Below, piece by piece: positions 16,964 through 24,734 of a stretch of DNA of 52,650 bases. The translations under genes and the position numbers were made by a program. Source of the DNA: CALNBC01 sp050945915 (lineage in GTDB: Bacteria > Bacillota > Clostridia > Christensenellales > CALWSW01). A model generated the notes under the pieces. The model was not told the DNA's origin and made no database searches. It saw only the letters and a list, made by a program, of their open reading frames with translations. The stretch's first letter is position 1. The number at the start of each line of letters is the position of its first letter. The DNA is taken from the NCBI GenBank assembly GCA_050945915.1, contig JBMNTV010000006.1:1-52650 (forward strand), in the 5' to 3' direction.

Positions 16964-17725
16964 ATGTTTGCGGAGATTGACGGCATTCGCGTCCATTACG
17001 AAATCTCGGGCGAGGGCGTTCCGGTACTCCTGCTGCACGGCTGGGGTTGCTCGACCAAGACGATGGAGCCGGTGGCCAATTTCCTGTCAAACGGATACAA
17101 GGCGATTTCCATCGACTTTCCCGGCCACGGCGAAACGCCGGAACCAAGGACTCCCTGGTCCGTTGCCGAATACGCGCATCTGACGAAAAAGCTGATCCAA
17201 ACCCTGGGCATCGCCCCCTGCCATGTGATCGCTCATTCCTTCGGCTGCCGGGTGGCGATCTATATGGCCTCCGAATGGCCGGAGCTTTTCGGAAAGCTGC
17301 TTTTGACCGGCGCGGCGGGGCTGATTCCCAAACGAACCCTCAAGTATTACTTGAGGGTGTATGCCTATAAGCTGGCCAAAAGACTGGCGAAGATCGGCTT
17401 TCTGGACAGGATGCTGGGCATCTCCGAACGGGCAAAGAACGCCGGATCGCCGGATTATCGCGCCCTTTCGGACAATATGAAGGGCACTTTTGTTCGGGTG
17501 GTCAACCAGAACCTGTTTGACCGGCTGAAACACGTCCGGTCGGAAACCCTGTTGCTCTGGGGCAACGAAGATACCGAAACCCCCCTGGAGTTTGGCAGGA
17601 TCATGGAACGGGAAATACCCGATTCCGCCCTGGTGATCTTCGAAGGTTCGGGGCATTACGCATTTCTTGAGCAATTCCCGCGTTTTTGCGCGGTGTGCAA
17701 ATACTTTCTGGAGGGCGCGTCTTGA
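16964..17725 (+). CDS. alpha/beta hydrolase
   Basis: 253 aa. The oxyanion-hole motif LLLHGWGCS, the nucleophile elbow IAHSFGCR (Ser), the acid region WGNEDTETP (Asp) and the late His (GSGHYAFLEQ) are in the usual order, so it should be an active serine hydrolase. A small lid region (about 130-180) is rich in Lys/Arg. The substrate is unknown. Its stop overlaps the start of the membrane MurF by 4 nt (TTGA), and ddl follows, which hints at a cell-wall or envelope role; that is inference from position only. Confidence 0.88.
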   Translation: MFAEIDGIRVHYEISGEGVPVLLLHGWGCSTKTMEPVANFLSNGYKAISIDFPGHGETPEPRTPWSVAEYAHLTKKLIQTLGIAPCHVIAHSFGCRVAIYMASEWPELFGKLLLTGAAGLIPKRTLKYYLRVYAYKLAKRLAKIGFLDRMLGISERAKNAGSPDYRALSDNMKGTFVRVVNQNLFDRLKHVRSETLLLWGNEDTETPLEFGRIMEREIPDSALVIFEGSGHYAFLEQFPRFCAVCKYFLEGAS

Positions 17726-19377
17726 CGGCAATCCTGGAACAATTCGATTTTTTTGCGCTGGCACTCTCCGTCGCCGCGGCGGCGGTGGTCGGGTTGCGCT
17801 TTTTGCATATGATGCAGCTGGAAAGCTATCAGACCCCGATGTATTTGAAATGGCTGAGAAAGAACGGGTTCAAGGATCAGCTGCCCCTGCTGCTCGTCTT
17901 TTTGATCTGCCTGCTGTTGGACGGCGCCTTGCTCTTTGTTTCCCGTTCCATGGGCGCGAGTTTGCCGGTGAAGACATTTCTGCTGGGCAGGGCGGTGGTC
18001 CGACTGCTTTATGTGGGGCTGGTCGTCTTCATCGCCATCACGTGGAAACGGCAACCCAAGAAAAAGCCCCTGGCCATGACGGCAAGGGCAAAGCGGCTGT
18101 TGACGGCCCTTGTCGTGATCTGCGTGCCCGTTTGCGGCTATTCCCTCGTCATCAAAACCTTTGGCGTGGTCACGCCCGCGCAGTACCTCCTGCTTCGCGC
18201 GGGGATGTACCTTCCCGCCCTGCTGCTTCCCTATCTGGTGGCATTGGCGAACGTCGTCATGCTGCCGGTGGAAAACGCCGTCAAACGCCATTATTTCAAC
18301 GACGCGAAAAGAATGCTCGAAGGCAGGCCTGACCTTGTGCGCGTGGGCGTTACCGGCAGCTTCGGCAAGACCAGCGCCAAGTTCATCCTGGGCGCCATGC
18401 TCTCGGAAAAATACAACGTCCTCGTCCCGCCCCACAGCTACAATACCCCCATGGGCATCACCCGGGTGGTGCGGGAACGCCTAATGGCCGACCACCAGGT
18501 GTTCGTGGCGGAGATGGGCGCGCGGTATACCGGGGATATCGAGGAGCTTTGCGAGCTGGTGCGCCCCGGCATCGGGCTGATCACCTCCGTAGGCAAGCAA
18601 CACCTGGAAACTTTTGGCTCTTTGGAGAATATCATCAACACCAAGTACGAGCTGATCGCCTCCCTCCCCGCGGACGGCGCGGCTTTCTTCAACGGGGACA
18701 ACGAGATCTGCCGCACGATGTATGCCCGCTGCCCGCTGAAAAAGAAGTTCCTGTTCGGAACCGAGGGGGACGATTTAGCCATGCGGGCGATTCGCATGTC
18801 TGCCGGACCGAAGGGTTCGACCTTCACGCTGCTTTCCAGCTCTGGCGATGCCGTGGAATGCACCACGCCCCTGCTCGGGCGGCACAATATCCTGAACATC
18901 ACGGGCTGCGCCGCGGTAGCGCGGTATCTGGGCGTCTCGATGGAACAAATCGCGGAGGCGGTTTCAAAGCTCGAGCCGGTGGAGTACAGGCTCCAGCTCA
19001 TCCCCGGCCCCGTCACGGTGATCAACGACGGTTTCAACTCCAACCCCGAGGGCGCAAAGGTGGCGATGGAGGTCATCCGCTCCTTCCCGGGCAGGAAGAT
19101 CGTCGTGACGCCGGGCATGGTGGAACTCGGGGACGAGGAGGAAGCGCTGAACGAAGCCTTCGGCAAGGATATCGCGATTTCCGCGGACTTTGCGGTGCTG
19201 ATCGGCGAAAAGCGCACGGAGCCCATCAAGCGGGGGCTGGTAAACGCCGGTTTTCCGCAAGAGAGCATCTTTACGGTCAACACCCTCGCCCAGGCGACGG
19301 AAGTGCTGGGGCACCTCACCCAGCCGGGGGATGTGGTGATTTTCGAAAACGACCTGCCGGACAATTACACTGAGTGA
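17722..19377 (+). CDS. membrane-anchored MurF-like ligase (UDP-MurNAc-tripeptide D-Ala-D-Ala ligase)
   Basis: 551 aa from TTG 17722, chosen for GGAGGG upstream and the overlap with the hydrolase stop. Residues 1-180 hold about five hydrophobic segments (near 8-30, 51-71, 85-105, 122-143 and 152-178). A Mur-ligase domain follows: the ATP site GVTGSFGKTSAK (about 208-220), NTPMGITRVVRE, VAEMGARYTGDI, GKQHLETFGS, the ADP/Mg region (LLGRHNILNITGCAAVA) and YRLQLIPGPVTVINDGFNSNP, which matches MurF. MurF normally is a soluble protein of about 450 aa, so this one is tethered to the membrane. ddl, which makes the D-Ala-D-Ala substrate, is next. A different acceptor cannot be excluded. Confidence 0.88.
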   Translation: MTAILEQFDFFALALSVAAAAVVGLRFLHMMQLESYQTPMYLKWLRKNGFKDQLPLLLVFLICLLLDGALLFVSRSMGASLPVKTFLLGRAVVRLLYVGLVVFIAITWKRQPKKKPLAMTARAKRLLTALVVICVPVCGYSLVIKTFGVVTPAQYLLLRAGMYLPALLLPYLVALANVVMLPVENAVKRHYFNDAKRMLEGRPDLVRVGVTGSFGKTSAKFILGAMLSEKYNVLVPPHSYNTPMGITRVVRERLMADHQVFVAEMGARYTGDIEELCELVRPGIGLITSVGKQHLETFGSLENIINTKYELIASLPADGAAFFNGDNEICRTMYARCPLKKKFLFGTEGDDLAMRAIRMSAGPKGSTFTLLSSSGDAVECTTPLLGRHNILNITGCAAVARYLGVSMEQIAEAVSKLEPVEYRLQLIPGPVTVINDGFNSNPEGAKVAMEVIRSFPGRKIVVTPGMVELGDEEEALNEAFGKDIAISADFAVLIGEKRTEPIKRGLVNAGFPQESIFTVNTLAQATEVLGHLTQPGDVVIFENDLPDNYTE

Positions 19378-19399
19378 TGGACGGAGAAAGAAGGGCAAC

Positions 19400-20620
19400 A
19401 TGAAAAAGAATGTGGCGGTGCTATTTGGAAGCCGGTCGGTGGAGCATGACGTTTCCATCGTCACGGGAATCCAGCTGATCGAGAATATCGACAGAGAAAA
19501 GTACAATGTGATCCCCGTCTACATCGCAAAGGACGGCGAGTGGTACACGGGCCAGAAGCTGTGTGACATCTCCTTTGTCCGCGAGTTTGACAAGAACGCC
19601 AAGGAAATCAAGCGGGTCTATCTGCCCCCGGCGCCGGGAAATCGGGGACTGTTGACCCATCCCGCATCCGGAGGGCTCTTTGGCAGGGGGAAACAGGAAT
19701 GCATCCCGGTGGACGTGTTCATCCCTGCGCTGCACGGCCTGCACGGAGAGGACGGCACGATCCAGGGGCTCTTAGAGCTTGCGGACATTCCCTACACCAG
19801 CGCGGGCGTGGTGGGTTCCGCCGCCGGAATGGACAAGTACGTGATGAAGTGCGCCTTCAAGGGCGCGGGCGTGCCGGTTGTGGAAGGCGTGGTCTTCAAC
19901 CGGGACGAATGGGAGCATGACCCGGACGCCGTGGCCAACTGGCTGGAAGAGGAAGTGGGCTACCCGATGTTCATCAAGCCCGCGAATTTGGGAAGCTCCA
20001 TCGGCATCAACAGGGCGGATGACCGGGAAAAGCTGCTCTTTGCCGTGACGGTGGCCGCCCCCTACGACCGCAGAATCATCGCCGAGCAGGCGATCGTCGA
20101 GAACATCGAAATCAACTGTTCCTGCATGGGCTTTGGCGGCGATGTGACCCCTTCGGTGTGCGAGCAGCCCATCAGTTGGGGGGAACTGTTGGATTTTTCC
20201 GCCAAGTATTTGAGCGGCGGCAAGACCGGCTCTGCAAGTACCGGCATGGCCTCCCTGAACAGGATGATCCCCGCCCCCATTTCCGACGAGCTGACCAACA
20301 AGGTGCAGGATCTGTCGGTGAAGATCTTCAAAACCCTGGACTGCAAGGGCGTGGTGCGCATCGATTTCCTGTATGACACCAAGAATGACAAACTCTACGC
20401 CAACGAGATCAACACCATCCCGGGCTCCTTTGCCTTCTATCTTTGGGAGCCCTTGGGCATTCCGTATTCCGAGCTGATTGACAGGCTGATCGCTTATGCC
20501 GAAGTGGCGCATCGCGAAAAAGCGCGCTCCAGCTACGCCTTCGAGTCGGACATTTTGAAGAAGACCGGGCTCGGCGCGAAGGGCGCAAAGGGTTCGAAGT
20601 TCGGCAAGGCAAATGGTTGA
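19400..20620 (+). CDS. ddl: D-alanine--D-alanine ligase
   Basis: 406 aa, slightly longer than the usual 305-380. It is an ATP-grasp enzyme making D-Ala-D-Ala for peptidoglycan. Visible motifs: VLFGSRSVEHDVSIVTG at the N-terminus, PALHGLHGEDGTIQG, IKPANLGSSIGIN, and the metal/substrate site RIDFLYD...YANEINTIPGS. The C-terminus is basic and glycine-rich (GLGAKGAKGSKFGK). Just 22 bp after murF, so the two steps are likely co-expressed. The hisS promoter -35 box overlaps its stop codon. Confidence 0.96.
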   Translation: MKKNVAVLFGSRSVEHDVSIVTGIQLIENIDREKYNVIPVYIAKDGEWYTGQKLCDISFVREFDKNAKEIKRVYLPPAPGNRGLLTHPASGGLFGRGKQECIPVDVFIPALHGLHGEDGTIQGLLELADIPYTSAGVVGSAAGMDKYVMKCAFKGAGVPVVEGVVFNRDEWEHDPDAVANWLEEEVGYPMFIKPANLGSSIGINRADDREKLLFAVTVAAPYDRRIIAEQAIVENIEINCSCMGFGGDVTPSVCEQPISWGELLDFSAKYLSGGKTGSASTGMASLNRMIPAPISDELTNKVQDLSVKIFKTLDCKGVVRIDFLYDTKNDKLYANEINTIPGSFAFYLWEPLGIPYSELIDRLIAYAEVAHREKARSSYAFESDILKKTGLGAKGAKGSKFGKANG

Positions 20621-20645
20621 CAAGACGCATATTCGAAGGTAGAAT
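20617..20645 (+). promoter_or_regulatory. strong sigma-A promoter of the hisS-aspS leader
   Basis: TTGACA (20617-20622), 17-bp spacer, TAGAAT (20640-20645). The -35 box overlaps the ddl stop codon. Transcription should start near 20652, giving an unusually long leader of about 390 nt before the T-box terminator. Confidence 0.8.
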
Positions 20646-20665
20646 AGCGGAGTATAACAAAGGGT

Positions 20666-20797
20666 ATTCTGATGTTCCCCCGGGATGTGAGGATGCCCGC
20701 AGTCCGGCCCCATCGGCAGAACATGCCGCAACTTCGGCATGGACCCTAAAGGTCTGCCGGACAATGCCCGAAGGACTGTGATTGGACGGAACAGAAT
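20666..20797 (+). ncRNA. 132-nt closed structured RNA domain of unknown class, 5' of the T-box
   Basis: The outer helix is ATTC(TGA)TGTTCC (20666-20678) with GGAACAGAAT (20788-20797), 10 bp with a 3-nt bulge. Inside are CAGTCC (20700-20705) with GGACTG (20773-20778), CGGCAGA (20714-20720) with TCTGCCG (20753-20759), and an apical hairpin ATGCCG/CGGCAT (20723-20740). The asymmetric internal loop is about 21 nt on the left and 9 nt on the right. It does not contain the T-box Stem I motifs, which come after it. A rod closed at its base with a central bubble recalls 6S RNA, but the length is short and conserved 6S boxes are not evident. Identity unknown. Confidence 0.5.
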
Positions 20798-20807
20798 CTT
20801 CGACAAT

Positions 20808-21040
20808 GGCTGAGAACGGAGAAAGTAACCGTAGCACCCGTACAAAGAGAGGCGGATCGTCGGCTGGAAGTCCGCCTGCGAGGAACGGCGAAGGAACGAC
20901 CGGGAGCCGCGACGCTGAAAGCACAGTAGGCGCCGCCGCATTGCCAGCGTTAACGGCATGAGTGGAACGCGAGTATGCGTTCAAACAGGGTGGCACCGCG
21001 GGCCTTCCGTCCCTGAAATGGACGGACAGCCCGTTTTTTT
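20808..21040 (+). promoter_or_regulatory. T-box leader controlling hisS-aspS (probably tRNA-Asp responsive)
   Basis: Stem I runs from GGCT (20808-20811) to AGCC (20905-20908). It has a K-turn-like GAGAA, an AAGTA specifier-loop left side (20823-20827), AAAGAGAGG and the apical GGCTGGAAG, all T-box hallmarks. The right side of the specifier loop reads CGAAGGAACGAC (20889-20900); the best codon is GAC (20898-20900), with AAC overlapping it, and there is no CAC or CAT. The T-box proper, AGGGTGGCACCGCG, is 20987-21000; its TGGC bulge would pair with a GCCA tRNA end. The terminator is GGGC..TCCGTCC / GGACGGA..GCCC followed by TTTTTTT (21000-21040). Uncharged tRNA should prevent termination and raise hisS-aspS expression. 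Confidence 0.9.
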
Positions 21041-21137
21041 ATCCCGTTTTCAGGAACCAATAAGATGCATCCGCGCGGCTGCGCCGCCTGTGGCCTGCGC
21101 CGTGCCAACGATATTTCAGAACGAAAGAGGAAAAGCT

Positions 21138-22397
21138 ATGCCCCTGATCACCTCGGCCCCCAAGGGCACAAAGGACGTGACCCCCGCCGAAAGCTACAAA
21201 TGGCGGTACATTGAATCCGTGATGCGCGATACTTGCGACACCTTCGGCTATCGCGAGATTCGCACCCCCGCATTTGAGCATACGGAGCTGTTTTTGCGCG
21301 GGGTGGGCCAAACGACGGACATCGTCCAGAAGGAGATGTACACCTTCACGGACAAGGGCAACCGCTCGGTGACCCTGAAACCCGAAGGCACCGCCGGCGT
21401 GGTGCGCGCCTTTATCGAGGACAGGATCTACGCCGACGCCCAGCCCACGAAGATGTTCTACCTTTACTGCCCGGTGTTCCGTTACGAGCGCCCCCAGGCG
21501 GGAAGGCTGCGGGAGCACCACCAGTTTGGGGTGGAGGTGTTCGGCGCGCCGGACGCTTCGGCGGATGCGGAGATCATCGCTCTGGCCTTTGACGTGTTCC
21601 AAAAACTCGGCGTTCGGGAGCTGACGCTGAACATCAACTCCATCGGCTGCGAGAAGTGCCGTCCGGAATACACCAAACGGCTGAAGGAATACTTCGCGCC
21701 CCATATTAACGACATGTGCGAGGACTGCAAGCGAAGGATCGACCAGAACCCCCTCAGATTGCTGGATTGCAAGAAGTGCGCAACGGTCGCCAAGGACGCG
21801 CCCTCGATGCTCGATTCCCTGTGCGACGACTGCGCCCAACACTTTGTGCATCTGAAGCGCTACCTTACCGCTTTGGGGCTTGATTACACCATCAATCCGC
21901 GAATCGTCCGGGGTTTGGACTATTATACCAAGACGGTGTTCGAGATCATCTCCACCCACGCCGGCAGCCAAGGAACGGTGTGCGGCGGCGGCAGGTATGA
22001 CAGGCTGGTGGAGGAGATCGGCGGGCCGCCCATGGCAGGCGTCGGTTTCGGGATGGGTATGGAGCGGCTGCTGCTGGTGATGGGAAACCAGGGCGTCGAA
22101 ATCCCCCGTCCCCCGCTGTGCGACGTGTTCTTCTGCACGTACGGCGAAGCGGCGAAGACCCAGGCCGTCGCCCTGTGCGGCGGGCTGCGCCAAAAGGGAA
22201 TCAAGGCGGAGGTGGACCACGCCCGCCGCAGCATGAAAGCCCAGTTCAAGTACGCGGACAAGATCGGCGCAACTTACACCGTCGTCATCGGGGACGACGA
22301 GCTGGCGAAAGGCGTCGTCAAGCTAAAAAACATGCAAAGTGGCGTAGAACGCGAAATCGAGACCGCCAGGCTGGCGGACGCCATCACCCTCAAATGA
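21138..22397 (+). CDS. hisS: histidyl-tRNA synthetase
   Basis: 419 aa, normal length. Class II enzyme charging tRNA-His. Motif 1 region (FGYREIRTPAFEHTELF), the motif 2 loop (VFRYERPQAGRLREHHQFGVEVFG), the HisA signature VRGLDYYTKTVFE and motif 3 (GVGFGMGMERLLL) are all visible, then an anticodon-binding domain. A four-cysteine group near 170-230 (CEKCRPEY, CEDCKRR, CKKC, CDDC) lies in the insertion domain and may bind zinc. The start is ATG 21138 with AAAGAGGAAAA upstream. It lies downstream of the T-box and 35 bp before aspS. Confidence 0.97.
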   Translation: MPLITSAPKGTKDVTPAESYKWRYIESVMRDTCDTFGYREIRTPAFEHTELFLRGVGQTTDIVQKEMYTFTDKGNRSVTLKPEGTAGVVRAFIEDRIYADAQPTKMFYLYCPVFRYERPQAGRLREHHQFGVEVFGAPDASADAEIIALAFDVFQKLGVRELTLNINSIGCEKCRPEYTKRLKEYFAPHINDMCEDCKRRIDQNPLRLLDCKKCATVAKDAPSMLDSLCDDCAQHFVHLKRYLTALGLDYTINPRIVRGLDYYTKTVFEIISTHAGSQGTVCGGGRYDRLVEEIGGPPMAGVGFGMGMERLLLVMGNQGVEIPRPPLCDVFFCTYGEAAKTQAVALCGGLRQKGIKAEVDHARRSMKAQFKYADKIGATYTVVIGDDELAKGVVKLKNMQSGVEREIETARLADAITLK

Positions 22398-22432
22398 GAA
22401 AATGTTTAACATATTGTAAGGAGAAGTAAGAA

Positions 22433-24214
22433 ATGCCCGCAACCTTCAAGCGCACCCATTACTGCGCCCAGCCGACAGAAGCCCAGATCGGCGAAACAGT
22501 GACCCTGATGGGCTGGGTAAACAAGCGCCGGGACCTCGGCGCGCTGATCTTCGTGGACCTTCGGGACAGGACCGGCATCATGCAGACCGTGTTTGACGCG
22601 GGTAAGCTGCCGGAAGAGGCCTTCCACCGCGCGGAATCCATCCGCAGTGAGTACGTCCTGGCGGTTTCCGGCAAGCTGGTCCGCAGGGACGAGGAGACGG
22701 TCAACCCCCTGCTTCCCACCGGTACCATCGAGCTGAGGGTAGAGGAATTCGAGATCCTCAGCAAGGCGGAAACCCCGCCCTTTGAGATCGACGACGACAT
22801 CAAGGTCGGCGAGAACATCCGCTACAAATACCGCTATCTCGACCTGCGCCGCCCGGTGATGCAGCAGCGCATGATGCTGCGGCACAGGATCGTCAAGCTG
22901 GCCCGAGACTATTACGACGAACAGGGTTTCATCGAGATCGAAACCCCCACCCTGGGCAAATCCACCCCCGAAGGCGCCCGGGACTATCTCGTACCCAGCC
23001 GGGTCCACAAGGGCAAGTTCTATGCCCTGCCCCAGTCCCCCCAGCTTTATAAGCAGATCCTGATGGTGGCGGGCTTTGACCGCTATTTCCAGGTGGCCCG
23101 CTGCTGGCGGGACGAGGACCTGCGCGCCGACCGCCAGCCGGAGTTCACCCAGTTGGACCTGGAGATGAGCTTCGTGGACGAGGAGGACGTCATGGCCGTC
23201 AACGAGGGCTTCCTCGCCAGGCTCTTTCAGGAAGTGCTGGGGAAGGAGATCGCCCTGCCCCTGCCCAGACTGCCCTGGCAGGAAGCCATGGACCGCTTCG
23301 GCTCCGACAAGCCGGACACCCGCTTTGGCATGGAGCTTGTGGATATTTCCGACATCGCGGAGCAGATCGACTTCAAAGTATTCAGAAGCGCGGTGGAGGC
23401 GGGCGGGAGCGTGCGCGCCATCAACTGCAAGGACTCTGTGGATAAACTCCCCAGAAGGGAGATCGACTCCTATGTCGAATTCGTCAAACAGTACCACGCC
23501 AAGGGACTTGCCTGGATCAGCCTGACCGCAGAGGGCGAAATCAAGTCCGCCATCACCAAGTTCATGACCGAAGAACAGGTGCAGGCGATCTTCGAGCGCT
23601 GCAAGGCCGAGCCGAACGACACGCTGTTCTTCGTGGCGGACAGCAAGGATTCCGTGGTCTACGCCGCCCTGGGCGCGCTGCGCCTCAAACTCGGCGAGCG
23701 CTTCAACCTGATCGACCAGGAAAGGTTCGACCTTTTGTGGGTGACGGATTTCCCCCAGTTTGAGTACAGCGAAGAAGAAAACCGCTACGTTGCCAAGCAC
23801 CACCCCTTCACCATGCCCAAGGAAGAGGACCTGCCCCTGCTGGAGACCGAGCCGGGCAAAGTGCGCGCCAAGGCTTATGACATCGTGCTCAACGGCAATG
23901 AAATCGGCGGCGGTTCCATCCGAATCCACAATCCGGAAATCCAAAAAAGGATGTTTGCGGCCTTGGGGTTCACCCCCGAGCGCGCCCAGGAGAGCTTTTC
24001 CTACCTGCTTAATGCGTTCAAGTACGGCACGCCTCCCCACGGAGGGTTGGCCTTTGGCCTGGACCGGCTGGTGATGCTGCTTTCCGGCAGCCAGTCCATC
24101 CGGGATGTCATCGCGTTCCCGAAGATTCAGAACGCTACCTGCCCGATGACGGAAGCCCCCACCTGTGTGGAGGAGAAACAGCTGAAAGAGCTCTATCTGG
24201 AAATCGAAGAATAA
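22433..24214 (+). CDS. aspS: aspartyl-tRNA synthetase, bacterial type
   Basis: 593 aa, normal for the bacterial type with a GAD insertion. Anticodon OB domain at the N-terminus (MGWVNKRRDLGALIFVDLRDRTG), catalytic core with YRYLDLRRP, FIEIETPTLGKSTPEGARDYLVPSR, the motif 2 loop FQVARCWRDEDLRADRQPEF and motif 3 GLAFGLDRLVMLL. The residue after RRD is Leu (RRDLG), as in discriminating enzymes such as E. coli; non-discriminating AspRS often has His there. This suggests, but does not prove, that only tRNA-Asp is charged. RBS GGAGAAG. Co-transcribed with hisS under the T-box. Confidence 0.97.
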   Translation: MPATFKRTHYCAQPTEAQIGETVTLMGWVNKRRDLGALIFVDLRDRTGIMQTVFDAGKLPEEAFHRAESIRSEYVLAVSGKLVRRDEETVNPLLPTGTIELRVEEFEILSKAETPPFEIDDDIKVGENIRYKYRYLDLRRPVMQQRMMLRHRIVKLARDYYDEQGFIEIETPTLGKSTPEGARDYLVPSRVHKGKFYALPQSPQLYKQILMVAGFDRYFQVARCWRDEDLRADRQPEFTQLDLEMSFVDEEDVMAVNEGFLARLFQEVLGKEIALPLPRLPWQEAMDRFGSDKPDTRFGMELVDISDIAEQIDFKVFRSAVEAGGSVRAINCKDSVDKLPRREIDSYVEFVKQYHAKGLAWISLTAEGEIKSAITKFMTEEQVQAIFERCKAEPNDTLFFVADSKDSVVYAALGALRLKLGERFNLIDQERFDLLWVTDFPQFEYSEEENRYVAKHHPFTMPKEEDLPLLETEPGKVRAKAYDIVLNGNEIGGGSIRIHNPEIQKRMFAALGFTPERAQESFSYLLNAFKYGTPPHGGLAFGLDRLVMLLSGSQSIRDVIAFPKIQNATCPMTEAPTCVEEKQLKELYLEIEE

Positions 24215-24270
24215 AAGAACAAAGGACAGGGCATGAGGCGCGACGCAGCCGCCATGCCGAGGAGAGAAAG

Positions 24271-24681
24271 ATGTACGAAAAGGGTGTTGTGGTCGAGGTT
24301 GACGATGGAAAGGCAAAGGTCGTGTTTGCCCGCACCAGCGCGTGCAAAAACTGCCGCGCCTGCATCAAGGCCGGACCGGAGGAAATGATGGTGGTGGTGG
24401 ATAACACCTTGAACGCCAAAGTGGGGGACAAGGTGGCCGTTGCCATGAACAGTTCGTCCTTCATGGAAGCGACGCTGATCATGTACGGCACACCGCTTTT
24501 CGGTCTGCTTGTTGGCGTAGGCATTCCGATGCTCTTTGGTGCGCCGGACTGGGTCAGCGCTTTGGCGGGCATCCTTTGCGCCATCGCTTCTTACGGGATC
24601 ATCCGCGCCCTGGAGCCGAAGTTCAAAAGATCAAAAAGGCTTGGGCACAGGATGGACCACATTGTCAGCAAGGAACAGTAA
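24271..24681 (+). CDS. RseC / SoxR-reducing-system family membrane protein
   Basis: 136 aa. The N-terminal soluble part carries a cysteine cluster (SACKNCRACIK), followed by two TM helices (about 72-92 and 96-116, LIMYGTPLFGLLVGVGIPML and WVSALAGILCAIASYGIIR), the RseC-family layout. In other bacteria such proteins are linked to Rnf/Rsx electron transfer and SoxR reduction. No rnf genes are near; here it follows aspS by 56 bp and is closed by a terminator. Its role in this organism is unclear. Confidence 0.8.
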   Translation: MYEKGVVVEVDDGKAKVVFARTSACKNCRACIKAGPEEMMVVVDNTLNAKVGDKVAVAMNSSSFMEATLIMYGTPLFGLLVGVGIPMLFGAPDWVSALAGILCAIASYGIIRALEPKFKRSKRLGHRMDHIVSKEQ

Positions 24682-24689
24682 AACAAGTG

Positions 24690-24720
24690 CCGGCCTGCGA
24701 TTGAAGCGGGCCGGTTTATT
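24690..24720 (+). terminator. terminator after the RseC-like gene
   Basis: CCGGCCTGC (24690-24698) / GCGGGCCGG (24706-24714), 7-nt loop, then TTTATTT. It closes the hisS-aspS-rseC-like unit. Confidence 0.85.
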
Positions 24721-24734
24721 TCGGAGGGAAGGAC

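Noticed and set aside
20666..20797. A second T-box Stem I in tandem
   Set aside because: The apical part lacks the AGAGAG and GGnTGG-type motifs and there is no AGTA opposite a specifier; only the following domain has these.
22406..24316. Long open frame (636 codons) antisense to aspS
   Set aside because: It is an antisense shadow of a perfectly conserved AspRS; its translation is His/Gly/Leu-rich without domains. Similar long shadows over enolase, iscS-iscU, infB and the PBP were also discarded.
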